This document shows positions 54,372 to 63,923 of a stretch of DNA of 64,000 nt, in pieces. The stretch is taken from contig NZ_CP096019.1 in the NCBI RefSeq assembly GCF_023115355.1, positions 1,736,001 through 1,800,000 of the forward strand. The letters run 5' to 3'. This DNA comes from Halocatena salina. GTDB taxonomy: Archaea; Halobacteriota; Halobacteria; Halobacteriales; Haloarculaceae. Every line of letters starts with the position of its first letter. Positions within the stretch are counted from its first letter, which is position 1. The notes beneath the pieces are model-generated. The model had not been told where the DNA came from, made no database searches, and saw only the letters and a program-made list of their open reading frames with translations. Made by a program: the position numbers and the translations under genes.

Positions 54372-55316
54372 ATGACCCTCAACGACTGGATACAGAACAC
54401 GAAACAGCGGTACAACGAGCACGGCATTCGCCGGGCGACGACGCGCTCGGCGATCGAGTTTCTCATTGGCGGCGGGCGTCGGCTCGGCAAGCGGATGAAC
54501 TTCGGTACCCCTGTCTGGGAACGCGAGTGGGAGGTACTCGTCATCCTCGATGCGTGTCGATACGATCTCATGGCGGAGATCGCGTCGGAATGGGACTGTC
54601 TCCAGTCAGTGTCGCCGACCTACAGCGCAGCCAGCGCATCTTATGAGTGGCTACAGCGACACACCCAGCCACAGTATGCCGACGAGATGGCAGAAACGAT
54701 GCTGATCGCCGCCAACGCCTGGACGCGAGATGACTGCGTTCGCGCCGAGGACTGGGCCGCCCTCGATGAGATCTGGAAACACGCCTGGTCCGACGAGGAA
54801 GGGACGGTGTTGCCCCGTCCGGTAACCGATTCGGCGATCCACCACTGGCGGCGTCGAACCGACGACACCGAGCGCATGATCGTCTGGTATCTCCAACCCC
54901 ATAGTCCGTTCATCGACGCGGATTGGTCCGATGGGTTCGAAGGCGATCAGATCGGGGTTGACGCCGGCGGCAGCAAGAACGTCTGGAACCACTACCGCGA
55001 CGGACGGGTCTCACGAACGGAGATCTGGCGCGCCTACCGGGACAACCTCGAACACGTTCTCGAAGACGTGGCCCTCCTGATCGACAATCTCGACGCCGAC
55101 GTTGCCATCACCGCCGATCACGCGAACTGTCTGGGCGAGTGGGGGATCTACGGCCATCCACCGTGGGTTCCCGCACCGGTGTTAAAGCGCGTTCCGTGGG
55201 TTGAGGCGTCGGCAACCGACGAGCACACGTACGACCCGGAATACGAGCCACCGGGACGACAGACGATCAGTGACAGCCGCGTGGACGAACAGCTCGCCGC
55301 ACTCGGCTACACCTGA
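54372..55316 (+). CDS. Sulfatase/alkaline-phosphatase-superfamily protein
   Basis: A 314-residue protein with an alkaline phosphatase-like core. The N-terminal metal site is [11 protein letters not shown] and the C-terminal site is [14 protein letters not shown] with a following HPPWVPAP. The usual sulfatase C/S-x-P-x-R motif is not seen; [12 protein letters not shown] takes its place. Haloarchaeal proteins of this kind often lie in glycan or sulfated-polymer loci. It may act as a phosphotransferase or sulfatase on surface polymers. Confidence 0.78.
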   Translation: MTLNDWIQNTKQRYNEHGIRRATTRSAIEFLIGGGRRLGKRMNFGTPVWEREWEVLVILDACRYDLMAEIASEWDCLQSVSPTYSAASASYEWLQRHTQPQYADEMAETMLIAANAWTRDDCVRAEDWAALDEIWKHAWSDEEGTVLPRPVTDSAIHHWRRRTDDTERMIVWYLQPHSPFIDADWSDGFEGDQIGVDAGGSKNVWNHYRDGRVSRTEIWRAYRDNLEHVLEDVALLIDNLDADVAITADHANCLGEWGIYGHPPWVPAPVLKRVPWVEASATDEHTYDPEYEPPGRQTISDSRVDEQLAALGYT

Positions 55317-55374
55317 TCGCAGTCTACGCGTTCCAAGCCGACACTGGCTTTGTGTTGGATCAAGAAGCCTCCGT

Positions 55375-56364
55375 ATGGACCCACTCACACAACGCCCTCG
55401 CCGTCTCCGCAGAGATGGGATTCGAGAGATCGTCAGCGAGACCACCTTGTCTCCGAGTGATCTCATCGCGCCCGTGTTCGTCGATGCGACTACCGACGAA
55501 CGCGCGCCGATCCCCTCGATGCCCGGTCACGAGCGCGTTCCGGTCGCTGCGGCCGTCGATCGCGCCGAGGAGGTGCTTGACACCGGCGTGGAGACGATCA
55601 TCCTGTTCGGTATCCCCGAGTCGAAAGACGCCGACGGTTCTCGCGCGTGGGCCGAAGACGGCGTCGTTCAGCGCGCGGTCCGGGACATCACTCGTGAAAC
55701 TGACGCCACCGTGATCACTGATGTCTGCATGTGTGAGTACACCGACCACGGCCACTGTGGCATCCTCGAAGCGAACGCCCGTGAATCGCCCGAACTGACG
55801 GTTGAGAACGACGCGACGCTCGACCGACTCGCACGGATCGCGGTGTCACACGCCGAGGCCGGTGCTCACATGGTCGCCCCGAGCAGCATGACCGACGGCA
55901 TGGTTGGCGCGATCCGCGAGGCATTGGATGAGACGGGCTTCGAATCGGTACCGATCATGAGCTACGCGGCGAAATACGAGAGCGCCTTCTACGGCCCGTT
56001 CCGAGACGCTGCCGACGGCGCGCCGTCCTTTGGCGACCGACGCCACTACCAGATGGATCCCGCCAACGCGCGCGAAGTCACCCGAGAGGTCGCCCCCGAC
56101 GTCGAACAGGGCGCGGACATGCTGATGGTCAAGCCCGCGCTTCCCTACCTCGACATCGTCAGCGCGGTGCGTGAGAACTTCGACCAGCCCGTGGCAGCCT
56201 ACAACGTCAGCGGCGAGTACGCCATGCTCCACGCCGCTGCCGAGCAGGGCTGGCTCGATCTCGATGCGGTCGCCTACGAGTCGCTGCTCTCGATCAAACG
56301 CGCCGGTGCCGACCTGATCCTCACCTACTTCGCCGAATCGATCGCTGACCAGCTCGCAGAGTAA
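55375..56364 (+). CDS. hemB: Delta-aminolevulinic acid dehydratase (porphobilinogen synthase)
   Basis: A 329-residue enzyme that joins two ALA molecules into porphobilinogen. It has the zinc-type cysteine cluster [14 protein letters not shown] and the two active-site lysines in [14 protein letters not shown] and [14 protein letters not shown] start at [12 protein letters not shown], the normal family beginning; the frame extends further upstream over the preceding gene's end. It is the first gene of the tetrapyrrole cluster. Confidence 0.97.
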   Translation: MDPLTQRPRRLRRDGIREIVSETTLSPSDLIAPVFVDATTDERAPIPSMPGHERVPVAAAVDRAEEVLDTGVETIILFGIPESKDADGSRAWAEDGVVQRAVRDITRETDATVITDVCMCEYTDHGHCGILEANARESPELTVENDATLDRLARIAVSHAEAGAHMVAPSSMTDGMVGAIREALDETGFESVPIMSYAAKYESAFYGPFRDAADGAPSFGDRRHYQMDPANAREVTREVAPDVEQGADMLMVKPALPYLDIVSAVRENFDQPVAAYNVSGEYAMLHAAAEQGWLDLDAVAYESLLSIKRAGADLILTYFAESIADQLAE

Positions 56365-56432
56365 CGTCGGTTCTCGTTTTCGTGGCGAAGCATCCAGTAA
56401 CACCTTTGCGGCGGCCGGACGAACGCCTGTCC

Positions 56433-57773
56433 ATGAACCACGAGCGTTCTCGGACGCTGTACGATCGCGCCCTCTCGGTGATTCCGGGAGGCGTGAACTC
56501 CTCGGTGCGTGCGATCCAGCCGTACCCGTTTTTCGTCCAACGCGGCGACGGTGCCCACGTCATCGACGCGGACGGCAACCGATACGTCGACTACGTGATG
56601 GGGTACGGGCCGTTGTTGCTCGGTCACTCCTTGCCCGAACCTGTGCAGGCAGCGATCCAGTCGACGGCGAGCGACGGACCGATGTACGGCGCACCGACCG
56701 AGATCGAAGTCGATCTGGCGGAGTTCGTCACCCGGAACGTGCCCAGCGTCGAGATGGTTCGGTTCGTCAACAGCGGGACCGAAGCAACCGTATCGGCGAT
56801 TCGGTTGGCGCGGGGCTACACGGGTCGAGAGAAGATCGTCGTCATTTCGAGCGGCTACCACGGGGCACAGCCCTCAACGCTGGTGGAGGGCGACGCCGAC
56901 GATCCGACTCCCTCGACGCCGGGAATTCCGGAATCGTTCACCCAGCACACGCTGCCCGTGCCGTTCAACGACGAGGAGCGACTCCGTGCGGTGCTCTCGG
57001 AGCACGGCGATGACGTTGCGGCTGTCATCACGGAGCCGATCCTCGGCAACACCGGCATCGTCGCACCCACCGACGACTACCATCAGACGTTGCGGGAACT
57101 GTGTGATGGGATCGGGGCGTTGCTCATCTTCGATGAGGTCATCACCGGCTTTCGTGTCGGTGGTCTCCAGTGTGCACAGGGGAAACTCGGCGTGATGCCC
57201 GACATCACGACGTTCGGAAAGATCGTCGGTGGGGGCTTTCCGGTCGGTGCGATCGGCGGCCGAACCGAGATCATCGAACAGTTCACGCCCTCTGGCGACG
57301 TGTTCCAGTCCGGTACGTTCTCGGGTCACCCCGTCACGATGGCGGCGGGGCTGGCTACCCTCGAATTCGTGGCCGAAAACGACGTGTACGATCACGTTAA
57401 CGCGCTGGGTGGGCAGCTTCGGAGCGGTATCCGGGACATCCTCGCCGACCGTGCCCCGGAGTACACCGTCGTCGGTACCGACAGTATGTTCAAAACCGTC
57501 TTCACGCGGGCCGACTCTCCGGTGCAGGCCGGTGATTGCACGGACGGCTGCCGACAGGACCGGTCGTGTCCCCGTTTCTCTGAGTGTCCGAAAAGCGGTG
57601 CCGACGTGCGCCGTGGCGAAACCGACCGATGGGAACGGCTGTTCTGGCCGGCGATGAAAGACCAGGGTGTTTTCCTTACACCGAACCAGTTCGAAAGCCA
57701 GTTCGTCAGCTACGCCCACACCGAAGCGGATATCGAAGATACACTCGAAGCGTACAAAGCATTCTTCGAGTGA
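56433..57773 (+). CDS. hemL: Glutamate-1-semialdehyde 2,1-aminomutase
   Basis: A 446-residue PLP enzyme that makes 5-aminolevulinate. The PLP lysine lies in [18 protein letters not shown], with [18 protein letters not shown] and [11 protein letters not shown] before it. A short insertion at about 369-388 carries four cysteines ([20 protein letters not shown]), which I recall from other haloarchaeal enzymes but not bacterial ones. The start is MNHERSRTL; the frame reaches 17 codons further up. Confidence 0.97.
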   Translation: MNHERSRTLYDRALSVIPGGVNSSVRAIQPYPFFVQRGDGAHVIDADGNRYVDYVMGYGPLLLGHSLPEPVQAAIQSTASDGPMYGAPTEIEVDLAEFVTRNVPSVEMVRFVNSGTEATVSAIRLARGYTGREKIVVISSGYHGAQPSTLVEGDADDPTPSTPGIPESFTQHTLPVPFNDEERLRAVLSEHGDDVAAVITEPILGNTGIVAPTDDYHQTLRELCDGIGALLIFDEVITGFRVGGLQCAQGKLGVMPDITTFGKIVGGGFPVGAIGGRTEIIEQFTPSGDVFQSGTFSGHPVTMAAGLATLEFVAENDVYDHVNALGGQLRSGIRDILADRAPEYTVVGTDSMFKTVFTRADSPVQAGDCTDGCRQDRSCPRFSECPKSGADVRRGETDRWERLFWPAMKDQGVFLTPNQFESQFVSYAHTEADIEDTLEAYKAFFE

Positions 57774-57840
57774 CAACAGAATTCGACATCGTCCAGCATA
57801 GAACTCCTTTTCACGCCCGGAATCGGAGTATGAACACACA

Positions 57841-58941
57841 ATGAGCACACGCACGGTCCGGCTAGCGACGCGGGGGTCGTCGCTCGCGCGCCGGCAGGCG
57901 AACGCGGTGAAATCCGCGCTCGAAACTCGTCGGCGGTCGGTCGAACTCGTTGCGGTTGAGACGAGGGGAGATCAGATTCAAGACGAGCTGATCCATCGGC
58001 TGGGACGAACGGGCGCGTTCGTCCGTAGCCTCGATGAAAAGGTGATGGCCGGTGAACTCGACGGTGCCGTCCATTCGATGAAGGACATGCCGACGGAAGT
58101 TCCCGAGGAGCTCGTCGTCGCCGGACTGCCAGAGCGTGCACCGCCGAACGACGTGCTTCTCACGCCCGGGAATCAGTCGCTTTCGGAACTTCCTTCCGAG
58201 GCGGTCGTCGGCACGTCGAGCCTCCGGCGAACGGCCCAACTGCTGGCTACCCGTCCCGATCTGACAGTGAAACCGCTCAGGGGTAACGTCGATACGCGCG
58301 TCGAAAAGCTGCTCGCCCCGGCGCTCCAACGCGAACACGAGCATCGGCTCGAATCGGAATCGGAATCAGAGTCCGACTCCGAGGATGAGGACGAGGCTGA
58401 GGACGACCCACAGGAGTGGTTCGAATCGCTGTCACCGATCGAGCAGCGCGCGCTCGAACGCGAGGTAGATACCGAGTACGACGCGATCGTACTCGCGGAA
58501 GCCGGGCTTCAACGGTCCGGTATCGCCCACCACATCGACTACCACCAGTTGTCTCCAGCAGAGTTCGTCCCGGCACCTGCTCAGGGAGTGATCGCCGTCA
58601 CCGCCCTCGAAGAGGACGCCGAGACGATGCACAACGCGCTCGATCACCCCCCCACGCGGATCACGTCGACTGTCGAGCGGTCGATTCTCTCGGAACTCGG
58701 TGGGGGCTGTGTCGCTCCGATCGGCGTCTACGCCCGGCTCCGAGGAGGAAACGTCAACACTGTGGTTCGCGTGCTTAGCCGCGACGGTACCGAAGAGATC
58801 GCGGAAACGCGGGATCTGCCGGTCGAAGATCACCCGTCGGCAGCACGGGAGTTTGCGGCCGATCTCCGCGAGCGCGGCGCTGCACGACTCATCGAACGAG
58901 CCAAACGGGACACTCCGCCGTCTCCATCTCGAGAGGAATGA
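57841..58941 (+). CDS. hemC: Hydroxymethylbilane synthase
   Basis: A 366-residue enzyme that joins four porphobilinogens into a linear tetrapyrrole. It has RLATRGSSLARRQA, DGAVHSMKDMPTE, GTSSLRRTAQLL and the dipyrromethane-binding Cys290 (GGGC). An acidic low-complexity insertion (about 160-205, a run of Glu-Ser pairs then Glu-Asp) interrupts domain 2 and makes the protein longer than bacterial HemC. It overlaps the next gene by 4 nt. Confidence 0.96.
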   Translation: MSTRTVRLATRGSSLARRQANAVKSALETRRRSVELVAVETRGDQIQDELIHRLGRTGAFVRSLDEKVMAGELDGAVHSMKDMPTEVPEELVVAGLPERAPPNDVLLTPGNQSLSELPSEAVVGTSSLRRTAQLLATRPDLTVKPLRGNVDTRVEKLLAPALQREHEHRLESESESESDSEDEDEAEDDPQEWFESLSPIEQRALEREVDTEYDAIVLAEAGLQRSGIAHHIDYHQLSPAEFVPAPAQGVIAVTALEEDAETMHNALDHPPTRITSTVERSILSELGGGCVAPIGVYARLRGGNVNTVVRVLSRDGTEEIAETRDLPVEDHPSAAREFAADLRERGAARLIERAKRDTPPSPSREE

Positions 58942-59762
58942 TGACCACTGATCTCTCCTCTGTGTCCGATCCGGACGATTCGATCGGCCGAGTGTATCTC
59001 GTCGGGAGCGGCCCGGGCGATCCCGACCTCATGACCGTCAAAGCCAGACGCCTCGTCGAGTCGGCTGACGTGATCCTTCACGACAAGCTTCCCGGACCGG
59101 AAATACTCGATCAGCTCCCATCAGAGGCGTGTGAGGACGTCGGCAAGCGCGCCGGAGGCGAGCGCACCACTCAAGAGTACACGAACCAGCGGATGGTAGA
59201 ACTCGCCAGAGAGGGCAAGACGGTCGTGCGACTCAAAGGCGGTGATCCGTTCGTGTTCGGTCGTGGGGGCGAGGAAGCGGTGTATCTCGCATCACACAGC
59301 GTTCCGTTTGAGGTCGTGCCCGGCGTCAGCTCTGCCGTCGCTGGACCGGGCGTGGCCGGTGTTCCACTCACCCACCGCGATCACGCCTCGTCAGTCTCGT
59401 TCGTAACTGGCCACGAGGATCCGACCAAAGACGACTCTGCGGTCGATTGGGCGGCGCTCGCAGCCACTGGTGGAACGATCGTTGTGTTGATGGGTGTCGG
59501 CAAGCTTCCGGAGTACACTGATGCGCTGCTCGAAGCGGGGATGGCTCCGGATACCCCAGTTGCACTCGTCGAATGCGCCACGTGGCCGACCCAACGGATC
59601 GCGTGTGGCACGCTCGAAACCGCTGTCGATGCGCGCGATCGGGATGGGATCGAACCCCCGGCGATCACCGTCATCGGTTCGGTCGCTGCCACGCGCCAGC
59701 AGGTGCGTGAGTTCTTGCGAAACGATCCGTCCAACCGAACGTCCGAAGGTGATGGGCGATGA
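58938..59762 (+). CDS. cobA: Uroporphyrinogen-III C-methyltransferase
   Basis: A 274-residue SAM methyltransferase that adds two methyl groups to uroporphyrinogen III to give precorrin-2. Motifs are GSGPGDPDLMTVKA and VRLKGGDPFVFGRGGEEA, then GVPLTHRDHASS. It is the CobA/SirA type without a siroheme-synthase (CysG) domain. Precorrin-2 leads to siroheme, cobalamin or archaeal haem. It overlaps hemC and hemD by 4 nt each. Confidence 0.96.
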   Translation: MMTTDLSSVSDPDDSIGRVYLVGSGPGDPDLMTVKARRLVESADVILHDKLPGPEILDQLPSEACEDVGKRAGGERTTQEYTNQRMVELAREGKTVVRLKGGDPFVFGRGGEEAVYLASHSVPFEVVPGVSSAVAGPGVAGVPLTHRDHASSVSFVTGHEDPTKDDSAVDWAALAATGGTIVVLMGVGKLPEYTDALLEAGMAPDTPVALVECATWPTQRIACGTLETAVDARDRDGIEPPAITVIGSVAATRQQVREFLRNDPSNRTSEGDGR

Positions 59763-60490
59763 CGGTCTCAGTCGGGGTGTTCCGTCCGGACGACGACCGC
59801 CTGACGCGCGCAGTCGAGCTGTTGGAGGAGTTGGGAACCGAGCCGATCCCCGACCCGATGCTCGCTGTCGAGTCGACCGATGCAGTCCCGCGAGCGGACG
59901 CCGACTATACGGTGCTCACGAGCAAAACAGGGGTCGAACTCGCTGCTCAAGCCGACTGGACGCCGTCGGGGGTCGTCTGTGCGATCGGATCAAGCACCGC
60001 CGACAGCCTCCGTGCTCACGGTTACTCGGTCGACATCGTTCCCGATCGATTCACGTCTTCGGGGATGGTCGATGCGCTTTCGGACCGTGTTGATGGAGCG
60101 CGCGTTGACGTGGCCAGAAGCGATCACGGCTCACCGGTGCTCACCGACGGACTCGAAGATGCTGGTGCGTACGTCCATGAAACGGTACTGTATCGACTCA
60201 CCAGGCCCCCACGATCGGGCGTCTCGACCGAACTGGCTGCGACCGGCGAGATCGACGCTGTGCTGTTCACTTCTTCGCTTACCGTCGAACACTTCCTCGA
60301 AGCTGCGGCCGAGCGTGGGCTGCAAGCAGAGGCGATCGATGGACTTGCAGGCGCGGTCGTCGGCGCGATCGGCCCACCGACCCACCAGACCGCCGAGGAC
60401 GCTGGGATCGATGTGGATGTCGTCTCCGATCGTGCCGACTTCGAAACGTTGGCCAGAACCGTCATCGAGCGGATGAGCGAACGCGTATGA
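59759..60490 (+). CDS. hemD: Uroporphyrinogen-III synthase
   Basis: A 243-residue HemD-like protein that closes and inverts the linear tetrapyrrole. The family is weakly conserved, but DAVLFTSSLTVEHFLEAA and AIGPPTHQTAEDAGIDVDV are typical, and the position between cobA and a 4-nt overlap on both sides supports it. Confidence 0.9.
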   Translation: MTVSVGVFRPDDDRLTRAVELLEELGTEPIPDPMLAVESTDAVPRADADYTVLTSKTGVELAAQADWTPSGVVCAIGSSTADSLRAHGYSVDIVPDRFTSSGMVDALSDRVDGARVDVARSDHGSPVLTDGLEDAGAYVHETVLYRLTRPPRSGVSTELAATGEIDAVLFTSSLTVEHFLEAAAERGLQAEAIDGLAGAVVGAIGPPTHQTAEDAGIDVDVVSDRADFETLARTVIERMSERV

Positions 60491-61902
60491 CGACGCCCAC
60501 ACCCATCCCGGAGCTCGACGACTGCGCGCTCGCGTGTGCAACGCGACTGCGCGACGCTTCGGAGGTGTTGCTCGTTTCCCACATCGACGCCGATGGACTC
60601 ACCAGCGCGGCGATCACCGCGCGCGCTCTCGAACGGGCGGGAATCCCCTTCGAAACGGCGTTCGAAAACCAACTCGACGCCGAGGCGATCGCCACGATCG
60701 CGGCGACCGGGCACGACACGGTGCTGTTCACCGACTTCGGCAGCGGGCAGCTCGATATCATCGCGGAGTATGATGACGCGTTCACGCCGGTAATCGCCGA
60801 CCACCACCAACCTGCCAACGCCGAGACCGAGTATCACCTGAATCCGCTGTTGGTGGGGATCGATGGGGCGAGCGAACTCTCGGGTGCGGGCGCGAGCTAC
60901 ACCCTTGCGCGGGCGCTCGAAACTGGCGACACCGACAACCGGGATCTCGCTTCGCTCGCGGTCGTCGGCGCAGTGGGAGATATGCAGGCCACCGACGGCG
61001 AACTCACGGGGGCGAACCGCGCGATCGTTGAGGAGGGCGTCGAGGCGGGAGTACTGGACGAACAGCCCGATCTCGCGCTGTACGGCCGACAGACCCGACC
61101 GCTTCCCAAGCTGCTCGAATACTCGAACGCGGTGTACATCCCGGGTATCACCAACGATCAGCGCGGGAGCGTCGAGTTGCTCTCGGGGTTGGCGATCGAT
61201 CTGAAACGGAACGGTGAGTGGCGAACGTGGGTCGATCTGTCGGGTGAGGAGCGCCAAACCGTGGTGAGTGCGCTCGTCGAATGTGCCCTCAAGCGAGGCG
61301 TAGGGCCGGACTCCATCGAAGATCTCGTCGCCACGACGTACACGTTGGTGGCCGAACCCATCGGTACTGAACTCCGAGACGCCAGCGAGTTTTCGACGCT
61401 ACTCAACGCGACGGCACGATACGACAGAGCGGACGTTGGACTTGCCGTCTGTCTCGGGAACCGTGAATCAGCGCTCGACCGGGCACGCACGCTGTTGGAG
61501 ACCCACCGCCGGAACATCTCTGATGGGTTGCAGTTGATGAAAACTGAGGGTGTCACCACAGAGAACCACGTCCAGTGGTTCGACGCCGGGACGCAGATCC
61601 GTGAGACCATCGTGGGAATCGTCGCAGGAATGGCGCTTGGCGCCGAGAACGTCGACCGTGACCGGCCGATCGTTGCCTTTGCTGAGAAAAGCGAGACGGA
61701 AACGAAGGTGTCCGCTCGCGGGAGCCACGCACTCGTCGACCGAGGACTTGATCTCTCGGTCGTTATGCAACGCGCTGGCAGCGCCGTCGGCGGTGACGGC
61801 GGTGGCCACGACGTCGCAGCTGGAGCGACGATTCCCACTGGACAACAAGCGGCGTTCATCGATCGCGCCGATCGGATCGTCGGCGAGCAACTCGACGGTT
61901 AG
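60487..61902 (+). CDS. DHH-family phosphoesterase (RecJ-like)
   Basis: A 471-residue phosphoesterase. The DHH domain has LLVSHIDADGLTSAAI and VIADHHQPANAE, and a C-terminal DHHA1 part ends GGDGGGHDVAAGATIP. Archaeal RecJ-like proteins are single-strand nucleases, some tied to the replisome. Its start overlaps the hemD stop by 4 nt, so it is co-translated with the haem operon, which is functionally unexpected. It converges on the PhoD gene with a 4-nt tail overlap. Confidence 0.92.
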   Translation: MTTPTPIPELDDCALACATRLRDASEVLLVSHIDADGLTSAAITARALERAGIPFETAFENQLDAEAIATIAATGHDTVLFTDFGSGQLDIIAEYDDAFTPVIADHHQPANAETEYHLNPLLVGIDGASELSGAGASYTLARALETGDTDNRDLASLAVVGAVGDMQATDGELTGANRAIVEEGVEAGVLDEQPDLALYGRQTRPLPKLLEYSNAVYIPGITNDQRGSVELLSGLAIDLKRNGEWRTWVDLSGEERQTVVSALVECALKRGVGPDSIEDLVATTYTLVAEPIGTELRDASEFSTLLNATARYDRADVGLAVCLGNRESALDRARTLLETHRRNISDGLQLMKTEGVTTENHVQWFDAGTQIRETIVGIVAGMALGAENVDRDRPIVAFAEKSETETKVSARGSHALVDRGLDLSVVMQRAGSAVGGDGGGHDVAAGATIPTGQQAAFIDRADRIVGEQLDG

Positions 61903-63611
61903 TGCTCGACCGGCTCGATCTCGGTCGTCCCGTCCGGAACGCGGAGTGTTTTGTGCCGTCGTTTGGTAGCCGATTCCTTCGTGCTCTTATCGACGCTGTA
62001 CACCGTGTACGTACACGCCTCTTCGGTGAACTCCACGATCGAATACCCCCAGATGCTGCTGTCGAAAAACTCGATGTGGGGATTCAAGGTGGTCACCGCC
62101 CGCTCGGTGATATCGAACTGATCAAACTCGTCGATCCCCGGTACGATCTCCGAGAGATTTACGCTCGTGACGGCAGGCGTCATGAGCTCGACGCCGACCC
62201 GTTCGTTGTCGCCGAAGAGGTCGTATCCCGTTCGTTGGTATCCGGCCATCGCGGTGTGGAGATCGCCGGTTAAGGTGATGAAATTCGACGTTCCGTTCTG
62301 GGCGAGCCGGCGCATGATCGTCCGGTATTCGTCGCGGTACCCATCCCACGCATCCCGGTTGAGGTAGGAACCGACCGCTCCCGTTCCCATTTCGAGCGGC
62401 ATCGTCAGCACCTCGTTTCCCCACACGGTCCACTGCGCCTCGTCGTCGTCGATCGTGTTCAAAAACCACTGTCGCTGGTCGTCTCCGAGCATCGTTCGTC
62501 CCGAGGCGTCTCCGTTGGCGAACGCTGGTGGTGGATCACGAAACAGTCGCTCGTCGGTGAGGACGAGCGTCACGAGATCACCGAATCTGAACTGTCGCTG
62601 CAACCGGAATCGCTCGTGGAGATCGGGAGTCCCTTCGTCGGCCGGTTCGTAGTCGATTCGGGCGGGTATTTGCTCGACCCATGCCGTGATGGCTGCGGCA
62701 GTGATCCGCGTCGCTGCGTCGGGATCGTCCCCCTTGGGATGTGCAGGGAGTCGCGGGCTATCGGTGTCGTAATCCCAGTACCGGTTGTCCGCCACTTCGT
62801 GGTCGTCCCAACCGGCGATCAGCGTATGACGTTCGAGCGCGCGCTGGAGGTGTGGATCGGATCGGTACGTGTTGTACAGATACCGGTAGTCCGCGCGCGT
62901 GTGAGCGAGATCATGACCACTCGGCAGTTCAAGCTCGCGGTCTGGGTACGTGTTGCTCACAGGGGAACTGTACTGGCCGTCAGCCGATTCGTAGATGAAA
63001 TCCCCGAGGTGAATCAGGAAATCCACGTCCTCCTCGGCAACGTGGCTGTACGCTCCGTAATATCCGTTCTGGTAATCTTGACACGTCAACACCGCGAACC
63101 GGACGCTATCGGTCGCTGTGTTCGGATCGGGCAGCGTCCGACAGCGTCCGGTTCGGCTGGCCGTTCCGTCGTGGATGAATCGGTAGGTGTATTCGCTGTC
63201 GGGCGACAGCTTTCCGTCGAGATCGACCGTCACCGTGTGGTCGTGGTCGGCCGTAATTGCCTCTGGCTCCACGATCCCCCGGTGGACCGGGTCGGAGAAG
63301 GAGTCGTCCCGTCCGACCTCGACGGCGACCGGCCCTCCTTGGTACTCGCCGGGCGCGATCCGCGTCCATAGAAGGACCCCCTCCGGCGTCGGTCCCCCAC
63401 TCGCTATTGACTGGGGAAACACAGCGTCCGTGCGCTCGGTGTCGGCCGTGAACACCGACCGATCCGTGGGCTGTACGGTGTCGACCGGAAGCGCAACCCC
63501 GTTATCACCGAACACCGACGCGACCCCGCTAACGGCGGCCATCAACGTCGTTCCTTGCAGAAACGTCCGACGTCCGATACGACGTTCGTCATTATCATCT
63601 TGACTACTCAT
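61899..63611 (-). CDS. phoD: PhoD-like alkaline phosphatase, Tat-exported
   Basis: A 570-residue secreted metallophosphoesterase. The N-terminus has a twin-arginine signal (RRIGRRTFLQGTTLMAAV). The catalytic core shows VLTCQDYQNGYYGAYSHVA, LIHLGDFIYES and AGWDDHEVADN. A C-terminal domain with LTGDLHTAMAG holds the last metal histidines. It releases phosphate from phosphodiesters or monoesters outside the cell. An N-terminal PhoD_N domain precedes the core. Confidence 0.93.
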   Translation of the reverse strand: MSSQDDNDERRIGRRTFLQGTTLMAAVSGVASVFGDNGVALPVDTVQPTDRSVFTADTERTDAVFPQSIASGGPTPEGVLLWTRIAPGEYQGGPVAVEVGRDDSFSDPVHRGIVEPEAITADHDHTVTVDLDGKLSPDSEYTYRFIHDGTASRTGRCRTLPDPNTATDSVRFAVLTCQDYQNGYYGAYSHVAEEDVDFLIHLGDFIYESADGQYSSPVSNTYPDRELELPSGHDLAHTRADYRYLYNTYRSDPHLQRALERHTLIAGWDDHEVADNRYWDYDTDSPRLPAHPKGDDPDAATRITAAAITAWVEQIPARIDYEPADEGTPDLHERFRLQRQFRFGDLVTLVLTDERLFRDPPPAFANGDASGRTMLGDDQRQWFLNTIDDDEAQWTVWGNEVLTMPLEMGTGAVGSYLNRDAWDGYRDEYRTIMRRLAQNGTSNFITLTGDLHTAMAGYQRTGYDLFGDNERVGVELMTPAVTSVNLSEIVPGIDEFDQFDITERAVTTLNPHIEFFDSSIWGYSIVEFTEEACTYTVYSVDKSTKESATKRRHKTLRVPDGTTEIEPVEH

Positions 63612-63923
63612 TCATTTATACTATGTATTCGGTAACTAAAAATAGTGTGGTACGACGTCTAAGTACGGGACTGTTTGTGCAAGCGTCGATACAGGGGGGT
63701 ATCTGTGTTTGTTGTCTCGTTCATACGCAACCGACTAACGTTCCAAGAGGTTGACTGATACACCGTATAGCGCGATATGAATGAGCGCTCGCAGCTGTCG
63801 GTCTTACACTTACTAATAAGTCATCTCAGCCATTGCACATCCTCCATGGACACGTTTGGTGTGCTAGAGGAGCGATCCCAAACTGATCGGTCTCGAAGGG
63901 AGTGGGTGGAGGGGTGATTACGC
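63612..63923. other. Intergenic region before the truncated sulfatase gene
   Basis: A 312-nt gap between divergent genes. It contains a 23-codon frame (63846-63917, MDTFGVLEERSQ) whose end holds GGAGG (63908-63912) and whose stop lies 6 nt before ATG 63924. This might be a leader peptide or chance. A TATA-like TTACTAATAAG occurs at about 63811-63821. Confidence 0.4.

Noticed and set aside
60124-61257. 377-codon frame opposite hemD and the DHH gene
   Set aside because: It mirrors two clear genes with diagnostic motifs; a shadow of codon bias.
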